Shown one piece after another: positions 46,177-55,242 of a DNA stretch of 64,000 nucleotides; positions within the stretch are counted from its first letter, which is position 1, and each line of letters begins with the position of its first letter. This DNA is from Magicicada septendecula (lineage: Eukaryota > Arthropoda > Insecta > Hemiptera > Cicadidae). Location of the stretch: contig CM068373.1 of assembly GCA_034769895.1 (NCBI GenBank), positions 19,325,967 to 19,389,966 of the forward strand, in the 5' to 3' direction. The translations under genes and the position numbers were made by a program. The notes under the pieces were generated by a model that was not told the origin of the DNA, ran no database searches, and worked only from the letters and a program-made list of their open reading frames with translations.

Positions 46177-46253
46177 TACAAATAACAGAGATCGCTTAGC
46201 GGATTAAAAAATATAAGGTAAATTATTTAAATTTGATTCTAGCGGTCTGGAGA

Positions 46254-46700
46254 CTATACATAAAATGAATCACAAAGTTTTTTATTGGTAGATATGTTCG
46301 AGTCACTATACTCCACTACCGAATCTACCTTCGCAAACCACTTCGTTGAAGCAAACCACACATACACAAACATCGAAAGAAACATGGATATTCTATACGT
46401 ATATACAAAAGGCCGAAAACTAGACACTCTTGAATAACTGAAAATATACAAACACACAAAAACACATAAAAACGACATCCTAAACGAACAGACACATTTC
46501 AAATCACACGCATTATTCGAACATATCACACCCCACACACACAACATCGATCTTTCAAAAGACGGCGCCGTCGCTAAGAACAAGAAGGACAACGCTCGCA
46601 GTGGCAGCTTCTGACGAAGCTTATAATAAGCGAAAACTGGCTGAGGCTACAAGGTAGAACTTTTACATTTTACCAATAAAAAACTTTGTGTTCCTAGTCG
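46254..46700 (+). mobile_element. PLE-3 3' fragment with GIY-YIG C terminus
   Basis: ACAAAGTTTTTTATTGGTA (46268) is inverted as TACCAATAAAAAACTTTGT (46672). Between them the plus strand reads STFANHFVEANHTYTNIERN, MDILYVYTKGRKLDTLE, a stop, IYKHTKTHKNDILNEQTHF and HALFEHITPHTH. This is the C-terminal end of a PLE GIY-YIG domain, with one TAA. A hammerhead-like motif follows at 46606-46648. The same 3' end occurs at 59800-60180, 62093-62345 and, on the minus strand, 47195-47395. Confidence 0.88.
46606..46648 (+). ncRNA. Hammerhead-like motif H10 (PLE-3)
   Basis: Stem I AGCTT (46606-46610) pairs with AGGCT (46644-46648), 5 bp with one wobble. Core CTGACGAA, perfect stem II GCTTA/TAAGC with loop TAA, GAAA (46632-46635), ACTGGCTG. 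The base before the cleavage point is G, which the NUH rule does not allow, so activity is doubtful. Confidence 0.65.
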
Positions 46701-47190
46701 GTAGTAATACTTATACCTGTATGATTATTATTATTATTATTATTATTATTACAGTGGTAGTTCGGGAGGTGGTAGAAAGAATCCAGCTGAACTGCCTCGG
46801 GAAACCTTCGACAGAAAGCAGGCCCGTAGCGATTCCACTCAGCTATCCGCCGAGCTCCTCTCCCGATCGATTGTCGGATAGTCACGTGCATCTGTTTGGG
46901 ACAATGATCGAACGACAGGTCCGTAACACGGTTACCTCGATCTGGGAGGCAACTAACTCCCTTGACAACTGCAGTGTCTGGTCGTGAGTCTCGAACGCGC
47001 GGATTTTGAGTCGGTTGTCCACGTCCATAGGTAAAATAAATAAATACATTTTTGTGACTTTACCAAAATTTGTGTTCACTCTTTGGGCTCTGTGTCCAAA
47101 AAAGATTTTAATTTTAAAAAATGAACCCCATATTCAGTAACTATATGTAACACAACCGACTCGGATCAGAAATTATTATTGATAAAAATG
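46701..47190. other. Unassigned, with (ATT)n at 46726-46752
   Basis: GC-richer block 46755-47030 next to the ATT run could be a minus-strand LINE 3' UTR with a TAA-type tail, but no coding part is present. Confidence 0.35.
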
Positions 47191-47194
47191 ATAT

Positions 47195-47460
47195 AAATTT
47201 TTACCTGATGGCCTCAACTAGTTTTCGCTCCTCCGTTAGAGCTTCGTCAGCGGTTACCGCTAGAAGCACTGTCCGTCCTGCTTTTGGTGACAGCGCCGTC
47301 GTTTAAAAGATCTTTGTTGTATGTGTGTGTGTGCGTGGTGTAATATGTTCAAATAGTATGTGTGATTTAAATTGTGTCTGTTCATAACAAGGATCTTTAG
47401 AACGACGACGCCGTCACTAAAAGCAGGACAGATAGCGCACCTAGCGGCAGCCTAGGAGAA
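47195..47460 (-). mobile_element. PLE-4 3' fragment, partly inverted
   Basis: 47285-47395 on the minus strand matches the PLE-3 3' coding/UTR stretch (GAACAGACACAATT...CACACATACTATTTGAACAT). 47395-47460 repeats the last part on the plus strand (GATCTTTAGAACGACGACGC), so the fragment folds back. Confidence 0.75.
47210..47255 (-). ncRNA. Hammerhead-like motif H11 (PLE-4)
   Basis: On the minus strand: core CTGACGAA, 5-bp stem II GCTCT/GGAGC, GAAA, palindromic ACTAGT, then TGAGGCC. Stem I is only partly paired. Confidence 0.55.
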
Positions 47461-47518
47461 ACACTGATAACTGAAAGAAAGACATCTTATGAATTACGAT
47501 GCTTTTCAACCTCGTTAT

Positions 47519-47554
<36 letters not shown>

Positions 47555-47807
47555 AATATTTACCACGTTTAAAAAGTAAACTGTCATGAATATTATGTTT
47601 AACCACTTGTAACAGCCACCTGGTCGCAATGAATGAGTTTAGTATGTCGTACATAGGTACTCAAATGGCAATACTGTTTATCACAAAATTGTCAACACCA
47701 AACTAATTTTAATGACAATATTCACCTGTACACACATGCACACACTCGCATACAAACACCTTTTGCCGAATCTTAAATTTATAATAAGACGTTCAAAATA
47801 CTTACAT
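47461..47807. repeat. Non-coding interval with (GT)n at 47518-47552
   Basis: Seventeen GT units; the rest is unassigned. Confidence 0.7.
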
Positions 47808-47900
47808 TTATAGTTGTTTTGATAGTTCATCTTCTTTTTTCACAGCACTAAATGAATATAGATTATTAAACTTTCACTTGTGAACTTACTTTGTTTCCTC

Positions 47901-47941
47901 CCGTATGCGTTTCGGCGTGATGTGCGCCTTCGTCAGCGGTG
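47901..47941 (-). ncRNA. Hammerhead-like motif H12a
   Basis: On the minus strand: ACCG, core CTGACGAA, perfect stem II GGCG/CGCC with a 7-nt loop, GAAA, CGCATA, then CGGG; stem I CCG/CGG. Confidence 0.6.
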
Positions 47942-48088
47942 TGAGACAGCTGAAATACGCTTTGTTTGCGGTATTATAGTTGTTTTGATAGTTCATCTTG
48001 TTTTTTTCACAGCACTAAATTAATATAGATTATTAAACTTTCACTTGTGAACTTACTTTATTTCCTCCCGTACGCGTTTCGGCGCACA

Positions 48089-48128
48089 CCGCTGACGAAG
48101 CCGCACATCACGCCGAAACGCGTACGGG
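48089..48128 (+). ncRNA. Hammerhead-like motif H12b
   Basis: CCG (48089-48091), core CTGACGAA (48092-48099), stem II partly mismatched (GCCG/CGCC), GAAA (48115-48118), palindromic ACGCGT, A, CGG. It is the mirror partner of H12a. Confidence 0.55.
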
Positions 48129-48174
48129 AGGGAACAAAGTAAGTTCACAAGTGAAAGTTTAATAATCGATATTA

Positions 48175-49800
48175 ACTTACATTTAAATTTGCAAAACGTA
48201 AGATAATTCTGTTCTGCACATCGTTTGATGATAATTCACAAACATCGAGAAAATCTCCTTCATCCCTTTGAGTATCGTCAATATCTATGTTACTGTCACT
48301 ATCGTCACTTAGCCTTGTAACAAATCGTTCAGTGACCTTAGCCTATCCATGGGCATAACTTTGGGAGGGGCAGGGTAAAGCTTCATAAATTCTAGTGTTA
48401 AGCGAGACCATCTATATAATAAAATATATTATATACAAAATTTGAAAGTTTAGTAGTAATTCTTAGTTAGTAAACGAGGGACAATTTAATTTTTTAATGA
48501 TCAACAAACCTTTCTTCATAAGTTGTACTTCCAGTTATGTTTACCTAGAACAAATCTACTGTAGGCCTATAAACATAGCTAAACAATTTCAGTTCTGCCA
48601 ATTCTTATACCCAGTTTTCGTAAACGCGTCCTCTCCGTTAGGCACACTGTCACAGAATGCTCGGCAGTAGTAGCAGTAAGCCGAATCAGTCACAACACAA
48701 AGAAATTTTTAAATTGCCAGTCAGGCAGTTTTCAAAGAAATTAAGCAGTGTTACTCCTTTGCGTTTCTTATCTCCTATTTTTCAGAACTTAGGAACACAA
48801 AAAACCAAAACAATCACAACAATAACGAATTAAGAAACAGACAAGCGATGTGTACTTCATCGGACTACGTACACGACCGAGTAACCGGCCGCACTTGTGT
48901 CAGTAATCATAAACAAATAACAGTTCCAAACGACCGTCTTTTAAGACTCCTGAACAAAGCCATCGACGGTTTTGCACAGTAAGCCAGTTTTGTTCATACT
49001 GCCGAGTCTGTTACCCCTACCATACCGCTCTCTTTTACACACGCTCTGTAGTGTGTGAAATTCTGCTGAACTGAAAACAGCGATAAACTCGAATCAAACA
49101 GTAAATCCGAGCACAGAGATGATGACTCAGAAGAATATGTGTGACAAAGAGAGGAAAGTAAAGAGAGCAAATTCTTAGAAGTACAGCTGCGCTTATTATT
49201 TCATTACGGTGTTCCAAAACAGGTCTTTGTTTCTGTAAAAGGCACGCATTGTGTTCCAGTTAATTAGATCTCTAGCGTTTGTTTTTTTTCGAACATAAAT
49301 ATTATTTTGACGTATATCATTCAAATCTGTCAAACATTCCCCTTACAAGTTTTTTCGAAACAAATAAGAAGGCAACTATTCCTGTGCTCGCAAGCATAGA
49401 AACTGTCTCCTGTTTGACTATTTGTTAGTTTTTATTTATAACAACTGGAAACAAAATTTTATAATGCTCGGAACATCGGGGGGGGGGTGCCCCCCCATTG
49501 CCCGTCCCAAGTTACGCCTATGACCTTATCTACTATATGCTCTCGTTTGATCATTTCTTGTCCAATCCGTTTTATACTTTTGCAAATGTTGTTCCACTCA
49601 TCCCTTCCTATTCTACGAAATTTTCCTTCTACCAGAGCCGTAACATCGGATAATTTGAAAATCACATTTCTATTGGCGACCCAGTTCTTTACTATTTCCC
49701 AAATCTTTTCAATGGGATTTAATTGTGTGGTATGGTGACAGACGCAAAACTAATGGCCGTACTTATTTATTAAATTATCAATCTTGAACGATTGATTTTT
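48175..49800 (-). pseudogene. Tc1/IS630-like DDE transposase C terminus split by a hAT element
   Basis: On the minus strand from about 49800: NPTKNQSFKIDNLINKYGH, a TAG, then HHTTQLNPIEKIWEIVKNWV. That is the LPPYHC.LNPIE.IW.. block with the third catalytic acidic residue (E of NPIE). ANRNVIFKLSDVTALVEGKF, EWNNICKSIKR and MIKREHIVDKV follow, and the reading stops at the hAT element (49520). On the far side (48332) the frame resumes with VTERFVTRLSDDSDSN and GDFLDVCELSS, stop near 48175. Skipping the insertion plus one duplication joins the two parts in frame. The first two catalytic Asp residues are not present. Confidence 0.85.
48341..49520. mobile_element. hAT-like non-autonomous element with perfect 8-bp duplication TGACCTTA
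   Basis: TGACCTTA stands at 48333-48340 and 49521-49528. The inverted ends are CATGGGCATAACTTTGGG (from 48348) and CCAAGTTACGCCTA (to 49520), subterminally G-rich (GGGGCAGGG; GGGGGGGTGCCCCCCC). An 8-bp duplication and such ends fit hAT. No transposase is present in its 1180 bp. Confidence 0.9.
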
Positions 49801-50624
49801 AGTGGGGTTTGTTCATTTCAATCAATTTATGAAGTACACGTTATGAACAACAAAATCCAATATTTTTTTATTATCATTTTTGTAGCCAACTTAAAACGCA
49901 ATGTAGACACATAATTAGGCTTCATGAAACGTCTCTCATTAAACCGTTAACGAGTGATTTAGCGGCCGTTCACTTGTTAATGATGTGTGTATTTGTTAAT
50001 AATAATAACAACAAAGCGGACAGGTAGTAGTTGAAAACAGGTTGTTTTACAAAGGACTGGTTGACAAGTCGGTAGGTACTAATAAGTCTGAACAAAGTGG
50101 CTAATCTTACAAACCAATAACGGTATTCATTATAATTGTATGTTCTCCAGACCGCTTTAATAATTATCCATTTATATAAATATAATACCTTATAGTCCGT
50201 CTTGCGGTCTTGTAGTTTTTCATATCACACCAATAACGGTATATTAGTAAACCAATATTGTAGGGCATTATTGTTGTGGAGCAGGTAGGTAAGTTATTTC
50301 CGTCAAAGACAATTTACAAAGTTACTTTCATAATAGTTTTTATGGTGGGATATATAAGAGAAATATTTCAAACAAAATGACTGATTTTGTTATAGAACCT
50401 GTCTCCAATAGAATAGGTTTTACGTACAAAACAACAATGATCGGTATCGCTAAGTAAATCATGATTGTATTTCGAACTTGATGTAAGATATTAAGTAATG
50501 ACACTTTGCTTTTTACGGTTTTTGTAGTTCTCAGTTTGGATATAATGCCCATATAGAGCCTGCGCTTAAACACGTTACACGGTACTCATACTCATACTCA
50601 AGCGCGGTAGTCTAAGAACACGTT
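49801..50624. other. No recognised gene
   Basis: CACGTTATGAACAACAAAAT (49838) resembles the downstream tails of the PLE fragments at 60213 and 62367. 50145-50215 matches the outer PLE-2 tail in inverse orientation (GTTCTCCAGACCGCTTTAAT; ACCTTATAGTCCGTCTTGCG). Confidence 0.45.
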
Positions 50625-50658
50625 CAAAATGGGGTGAATAGAAACAGTGGGGTGCATA

Positions 50659-51237
50659 CAGGGGCGGATTAAGCGACTGGCGGACCTGGCGGCCGCCAGG
50701 GGCCCCGAATCTCCAAGGGGCCCCGAGATCGATAGATTCCTAGTTAAAAACTGCCACAACAGAAAAGCGAAAGATGCAATATTTAATATTATTCACGTAT
50801 TCTACATGTAAACGCAAAAGCCAAAAGCGAAAGACTCGTAACTAAAACTGTTAATTTATTATCTACATCAAGTATGCTGTAATGTCAAATATACATCTTA
50901 GTAATAAGAAGTGATTGATTTTTACAAATCTCTTAGCAGTAAGAAAAGTTGCAGTTGAATCATTTTAAATAAATTTGTCAAAGAGGAAACAAGACGCAAA
51001 TTCATATTGAAAACATTTTTTAAGCACTCAGGTAAATTAGTTACTGTTAAATTTTTGAATAAATTTCTGATTTTTCTTGAAACATTGAGTTTTATTATTA
51101 GCTATATATTGCTGGTTTAAGCAAGTCATTAAAAGTCTAATACTGAAATCTGTCCGAAAAGCCATCACTTCCTTACACTACGGTACTTTTTTGTTTTGGC
51201 GCTTGGGACTAAGGGCCTCGAAATTTTCACCTCTCTG
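50659..51237. mobile_element. hAT-like MITE with 8-bp duplication GGTGCATA, nested in the pogo-like element
   Basis: GGTGCATA stands at 50651-50658 and 51238-51245. The ends are CAGGGGCGGATTAAGC and CACCTCTCTG (complement CAGAGAGGTG). A GGCGGCCGCCAGGGGCCCC stretch lies near the left end. No coding capacity in 579 bp. Confidence 0.9.
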
Positions 51238-51646
51238 GGTGCATAGAAACAAAAAACCGAAAAGATTTATAATTTGTTGTAAATAATTAATCCCAGTAAT
51301 AATATTTTTTTTTAATTGGTATATTTCATTTAAAACTTATATTGAATTGAAATATATGTTTCGAATGTTGTCTACCCTGTGTAATGGTGAAAATTTTGTT
51401 TCAGAAAAAAGTTGTGATTTTTGTGAAGAAAATTTGTGTGTTAAAACTTTATTCATACAACAGGTAAGCTGAAAGTATAAATTAATGTTGTTTGGAAAAA
51501 AATGCACTTAAATATGTAACAAATAGGGCCTACAACTAAAATGTGTCTCATTTTAATATCCATACAACTGTTTGCAATACCTAACCTCACTCTTGTTTCA
51601 GCATACATTGTTTACTTGTGGGGTGAATAGAAACAACTGCCATAAC

Positions 51647-53431
51647 ATGCCTCGCCGATATATACCAGACCCCGGAAGTAAGCCCTATAAAAACACAGCC
51701 AAGAAGCCATCCAGGAAGCTCTTAAGGACGTAACAGACAATGGACTAAGCTACAGAGAAGCTAGTAAGAAGCACAACATAAACTATTCTGTGCTCTACCG
51801 CCATTTGACGCGAACACAGGGTGGACAGTCAGTTTTGTCTTCAGAAGAAGAGAAAAAGCATGTGGACAGGCTTATAATATGTGCTGAGTGGGGTTATCCA
51901 ATGGATACCTATGACCTGAGGATAATTGTCAAGCATTATCTTGATGCTTGTGGCAGGACAATTAAAAGGTTTGCCAATAATATGCCAGGACATGACTTTG
52001 CCATCAGTTTTTTACAACGTCACAAGGCAAATTTGTCATTTCGAATGTGCCAAAACATTAAAAGAGCAAGGGCACAAATCAGCCCTAAAATGATCAAAGA
52101 ATACTTTGGTAAGCTGGGGGAAGAATTGACTGATGTTCCTCCTTGTCATATCATCAATTTTGATGAAACAAATTTAATGGATGATCACGGGAGGGAAAAG
52201 GTTATAGCAAAACGGGGATGCAAGTACCCTGAAAGAATCATGAACCATAGTAAATCTGCCACTTCCATCATGTTTGTAGCTGCTGCAGTTGGAACTCTCC
52301 TTCGCCCATACGTTGTTTACAAAGCAACGAACATGTATCATTCTTGGACGGAAGGAGGACCTAAAGGCACTTGGTATAGCCGCACGAATGTTCGATGCAT
52401 TTTGTTTTGATGACTGGGTCAGGTATATTCCTGTCCCATACTGTACTAAATTAGAAGGAAAGAAAATCCTTATTGGAGACAATCTTTCTTCACACCTTTC
52501 GACGGAGTCAATAAAACTATGTTCAGACCATAATATCAGTTTTGTTTTCTTACCAAGCAACTCGACTCATGTGACTCAACCACTTGATGTAGCCTTTTTT
52601 AGACCATTGAAATCTGCCTGGAGATTGATTTTAGAAGCATGGAAGAAACGCCCTGGAAGAAAAGAAGCATGTGTGCCTACAAATGTCTTTCCTCGTTTGC
52701 TGTCGAAACTCCTTGATAAGATTGAAGTGAACAAACTTGAAAATATCAGGGCTGGTTTCAGAAAATGTGGAATTGTTCCTCTCAACCCTGAGGAAGTTTT
52801 GCAGATGTTGCCAGTCGGAAGCGAAGAAGCTAGAGAATGTGAGGTTGCAATGGATTCGAGCTTTGTAGCCATATTAGACTCGCTGAGATATGGCGATTCT
52901 TCAATGCCCAGAAGAAATCAGAAGAAATTTCACATTGAACCTGGAAAAAGTATTTCAATTCCAGAAGATTCTTCAGATGAGGTTGATGAACCAGAATGTT
53001 CTGCACAACATATTAGGCCTAATCCTGGTGGAAGTTGTGCTGCATCGATGGAGTCAGAAGGAGAAGAAGAAAATGATAATTCTCCGACGGGAGCGACAAC
53101 TGCTGTTCAAAAGGACCACCCCATTTCCTAAAATGATGTAGAAGAAGGCGATTGGGTGCTAGTTTCTTTCCCATGTGACTTGACAAAAGCAACATCAAGT
53201 AAGGAGAGGGATCGGTTGTTTATTGGAGAAGTCATTAAGAAGGCAACGACGAAATTCACTGGGAGATATCTTCGCGGCAAACCCACCAAAAACTTCAATG
53301 GATATATAAATCGGTATCCAGATGTTCCAGATGAATGTGACTGTAAGTACAGTCAAGTGAAAGCCAAGCTAGAGAACCCTGAACAGGGCAGAGGCCTCCT
53401 CAAGTTTAAACTAAACTGGCATGATTTGTGA
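51647..53431 (+). pseudogene. pogo/jerky-like transposase (HTH_psq, CENP-B-type HTH, DDE_1), frameshifted
   Basis: ATG 51647 opens MPRRYIPDPGSKPYKNTAK. A 1-bp loss near 51701 shifts to EAIQEALKDVTDNGLSYREA and VLYRHL, a pipsqueak-type HTH. Then come the second DNA-binding part (GHDFAISFLQRHKANLSFR) and the DDE_1 nuclease: IINFDETNLMDD holds the first Asp. After a second frameshift near 52400, KKILIGDNLSSHLS holds the second Asp, and STHVTQPLDVAFFRPLKSAW holds the third. The C terminus continues through a TAA at 53129-53131 into GDWVLVSFPCD, FIGEVIKKATTKFTGRYLRG and a final LKFKLNWHDL. The protein would bind the TIRs and cut at TA. All three catalytic Asp are kept, so the gene is recently dead: two frameshifts and one stop. 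Confidence 0.93.
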
Positions 53432-53810
53432 TTCGGAGTTGTGCATTTCAGGTTTTTAAAATACAATTTGGGTGCTTCAAAACACAAAACTACTGTTATT
53501 TTTATTATTCTACCTCATTTCCACTGTTAATATTAAAATAGGATGTTTCTATTCACCCCAGTTCATGCAGAATGGAAACACAGCAGTACTATATACACGT
53601 GTTTCCATTCACCCCACTTGCAGGTAAATAGAAACAAATATATATTTTATAAAAAAGTTCCAGATGTAAAATATTTCATACATGACTTTTTTACCAAATC
53701 AATACTAGGTCATCACCCATAAGTTACTACAAAAATAATTAATTTATCTTTTGTTATACACTACTAAAACTATTTTAAACATAAAAAGTGTTTCTATTCA
53801 CGCCATTTTA

Positions 53811-54100
53811 CAGTAACAGCAACACGCACAAATATTAGCTTGTACTTGTAACGCAAATCGACGCTTCCAATATTCACAACTGGAAAACATATCGTGTTGA
53901 AAAACAATTTGTTTATCAGTCAACCAGTTTATCATTTCTGATTTCATGCTATTTGAACTCGGGTACGCTACAGATAACGTGTTATGATACAACTCATTGT
54001 GAAGCTGCGTCATTGTTTGGCGCGAAGGATGTTCCGTAAAAATTGTGTTGCTCAATAAATCATCGTTATCAGTATGTGTCAGATTGCCAGCTGACAACGC
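53811..54100 (-). pseudogene. Tc1/IS630-like transposase fragment
   Basis: A 99-codon minus-strand frame contains LHNELYHNTLSVAYPSSNSM and KSEMINWLTDKQIVFQHDMF. It resembles the NA.YH......P...T.K..I..WL..K.I.F...M stretch after the second Asp in insect DDE_3 transposases. The catalytic blocks themselves are not visible and the end is low-complexity Cys. Moderate confidence only. Confidence 0.5.
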
Positions 54101-54115
54101 GTCAACCTGTACGAA

Positions 54116-54151
54116 TATATACGGAAAGACGGGAACATAAACGAAGCAGTC
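54116..54151 (+). promoter_or_regulatory. Candidate TATA box and initiator
   Basis: TATATA at 54116-54121 and CAGTC at 54147-54151 place the T of TATA 32 bp before the A of a CAGT initiator, the usual arthropod spacing. Both lie upstream of the signal-peptide exon. Short motifs in AT-rich DNA occur by chance, so this rests on the combination. Confidence 0.4.
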
Positions 54152-54205
54152 GGTACGCGTCAGGAGCTAAGGTGTTTAGTGTGAGTGTAACTTAAGAACA
54201 AGAAC

Positions 54206-54313
54206 ATGCACTACAAACCCACAGCCATCACAGTATTATCTATTACGTTAACAGTTTTGCTGTTACTAGTGTGCTGCAGTACTGAGGATGTCTGCTCACC
54301 ATGGCTAGGCAAT
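54206..54313 (+). CDS. Candidate first coding exon of a secreted protein (signal peptide)
   Basis: ATG 54206 opens 36 codons that look like a secretory signal: a short basic start (MHYK), a hydrophobic core (TAITVLSITLTVLLLLVCC), then a polar STEDVCSPWLGN after a likely cleavage site near CCS. The last codon AAT is followed at once by GTAAGT (54314-54319), a consensus splice donor in phase 0. Without splicing the frame would stop eight codons later. A 58-nt leader separates it from the candidate initiator. The family is unknown; Cys residues at 23, 24 and 30 leave a Cys-containing mature peptide possible. Downstream exons were not found, and the next 1 kb is PLE DNA, which would lie in an intron. 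It could be a relic or chance. Confidence 0.45.
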
Positions 54314-54385
54314 GTAAGTTACTTATTATTTAAATTTTAACATTCTACTTCCGGAGAAGTCATCAAAAAATCAAAAATTATCAAG

Positions 54386-54560
54386 CATCACATGGACGCC
54401 ATAGAAGAGTATGAGATATATAAAGCCTCCAAATTGTAAGCAGACAAGCTACTTAACGATAACATCTCTTTTAAATCTAACCATCTATATAATACTGCCA
54501 TTGATATTGAAATACGTACAGGCAATCGCAGTGCAGTAATAATGTTGGGCGATAACAATG
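54386..54560 (+). pseudogene. PLE C-terminal fragment (PLE-6)
   Basis: The plus strand reads HHMDAIEEYEIYKASKL, a stop, ADKLLNDNISFKSNHLYNTA. This is the (L)EE.EIYKA...LLN....F.SN.LY..A ending of PLE GIY-YIG proteins. The hammerhead-like motif at 54662 follows about 100 bp later. Confidence 0.75.
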
Positions 54561-54661
54561 CAGTCGATCATGTGTAGTGGTGCACAACAGATCGCGATGT
54601 GGTGCTGCTTGATAATAATTTTTGATTTTTTCACGACTTCTCCAGAAGGATTGGTGTTTTT

Positions 54662-54703
54662 ATAACCTGATGATGAGGATTTATCCTTGAAAAGCGTTGT
54701 TAT
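54662..54703 (+). ncRNA. Hammerhead-like motif H13, perfect stem I
   Basis: ATAAC (54662-54666) pairs perfectly with GTTAT (54699-54703). Core CTGATGAT (54667-54674), stem II GAGGAT/ATCCTT, GAAA (54689-54692), AGCGTT. Predicted cleavage after 54698 at GTT, which satisfies the NUH rule. Confidence 0.72.
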
Positions 54704-54842
54704 TGGAAGTTTAAAGACGTCACAAGACGGCGAGTAACCAAGTGTTTACAAATACTACAATTAAATATTCTAGTTTTAGTAAATTATTACCTTATATTCG
54801 GTCCGCCGTGTGACTTCTCAATTTGGTTTACGTCAAAAGTTA

Positions 54843-54884
54843 AACGTTACGCGTTTCGAGGCGTATGCCTCATCATCAGACGTT
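54843..54884 (-). ncRNA. Hammerhead-like motif H14a
   Basis: Minus-strand mirror of H14b with identical core, stem II and perfect stem I. Confidence 0.7.
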
Positions 54885-55200
54885 AAATTTAAAAACTTTG
54901 AAACACACACATCACACAAGAAACGTGTTTGTCAAAAATATAATTGCAGATTATTGGCATATTATGTGCACTTGCTGTTGGGTGCTCACCCGTTCAGGTA
55001 CTGTCTGCTACTGATCGGATATTGTTGAGCAGTCCCAAGGCGGTACTGCTCAACAATATCCGATCAGTAGCAGACAGTACCTGAACGGGTGCGCACCCAA
55101 CAACAAGTGCACATAATATGCCAATAATCTGCAATTTTATTTTTCTTGTGCAACAAACACGTTTCTTGTGTGATGTGTGTGTTTCAAAGTTTTTAAATTT

Positions 55201-55242
55201 AACGTCTGATGATGAGGCATACGCCTCGAAACGCGTAACGTT
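55201..55242 (+). ncRNA. Hammerhead-like motif H14b, perfect stems
   Basis: AACGT (55201-55205) pairs with ACGTT (55238-55242). Core CTGATGAT (55206-55213), stem II GAGGC/GCCTC with loop ATAC, GAAA (55228-55231), then CGCGTA with palindrome ACGCGT. Predicted cleavage after 55237 at GTA, allowed by NUH. Confidence 0.75.

Larger units (their letters stand above)
43830..46250 (-). mobile_element. Penelope-like element PLE-2, most complete copy
   Basis: Coding DNA at 44040-45945 is bounded by terminal sequences with hammerhead-like motifs: minus strand at 43870-43910 (downstream side) and plus strand at 46137-46176. The outer tails (TATTTTATCCGTCGTGTGAC at 43831; AATATAAGGTAAATTATT at about 46210; GCGGTCTGGAGA at about 46245) recur at 50145-50215, 54777 and 55300. 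A 30-bp block GTATTTTCCGTTCATCCATT is duplicated at about 45950 and 46030. Confidence 0.85.
47808..48170. repeat. Two tandem PLE terminal repeats plus an inverted partial copy
   Basis: TTATAGTTGTTTTGATAGTT begins at 47808 and 47974, giving a 166-bp direct repeat. Both contain CTTTCACTTGTGAACTTACT and CCTCCCGTA.GCGTTTCGGCG. From 48083 the second copy is mirrored (CGCCGAAACGCGTACGGGAG ... AGTAAGTTCACAAGTGAAAG), ending near 48170. Direct-then-inverted terminal repeats are the known Penelope arrangement. No coding part remains. Confidence 0.85.
50627..53808 (+). mobile_element. pogo/jerky-like DNA transposon (3.2 kb) with repeated GGGGTGAATAGAAACA motif
   Basis: Left end AAATGGGGTGAATAGAAACA (50627) and right end TGTTTCTATTCACGCCATTT (53789-53808) are inverted. 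The right flank is TA; the left flank reads CA. Inside is one transposase gene (51647-53431). The motif GTGGGGTGAATAGAAACA occurs again just before the gene (51618) and, inverted, at 53544 and 53600. A second left copy is split by a hAT insertion (50647-50658 plus 51238-51251). Confidence 0.88.
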
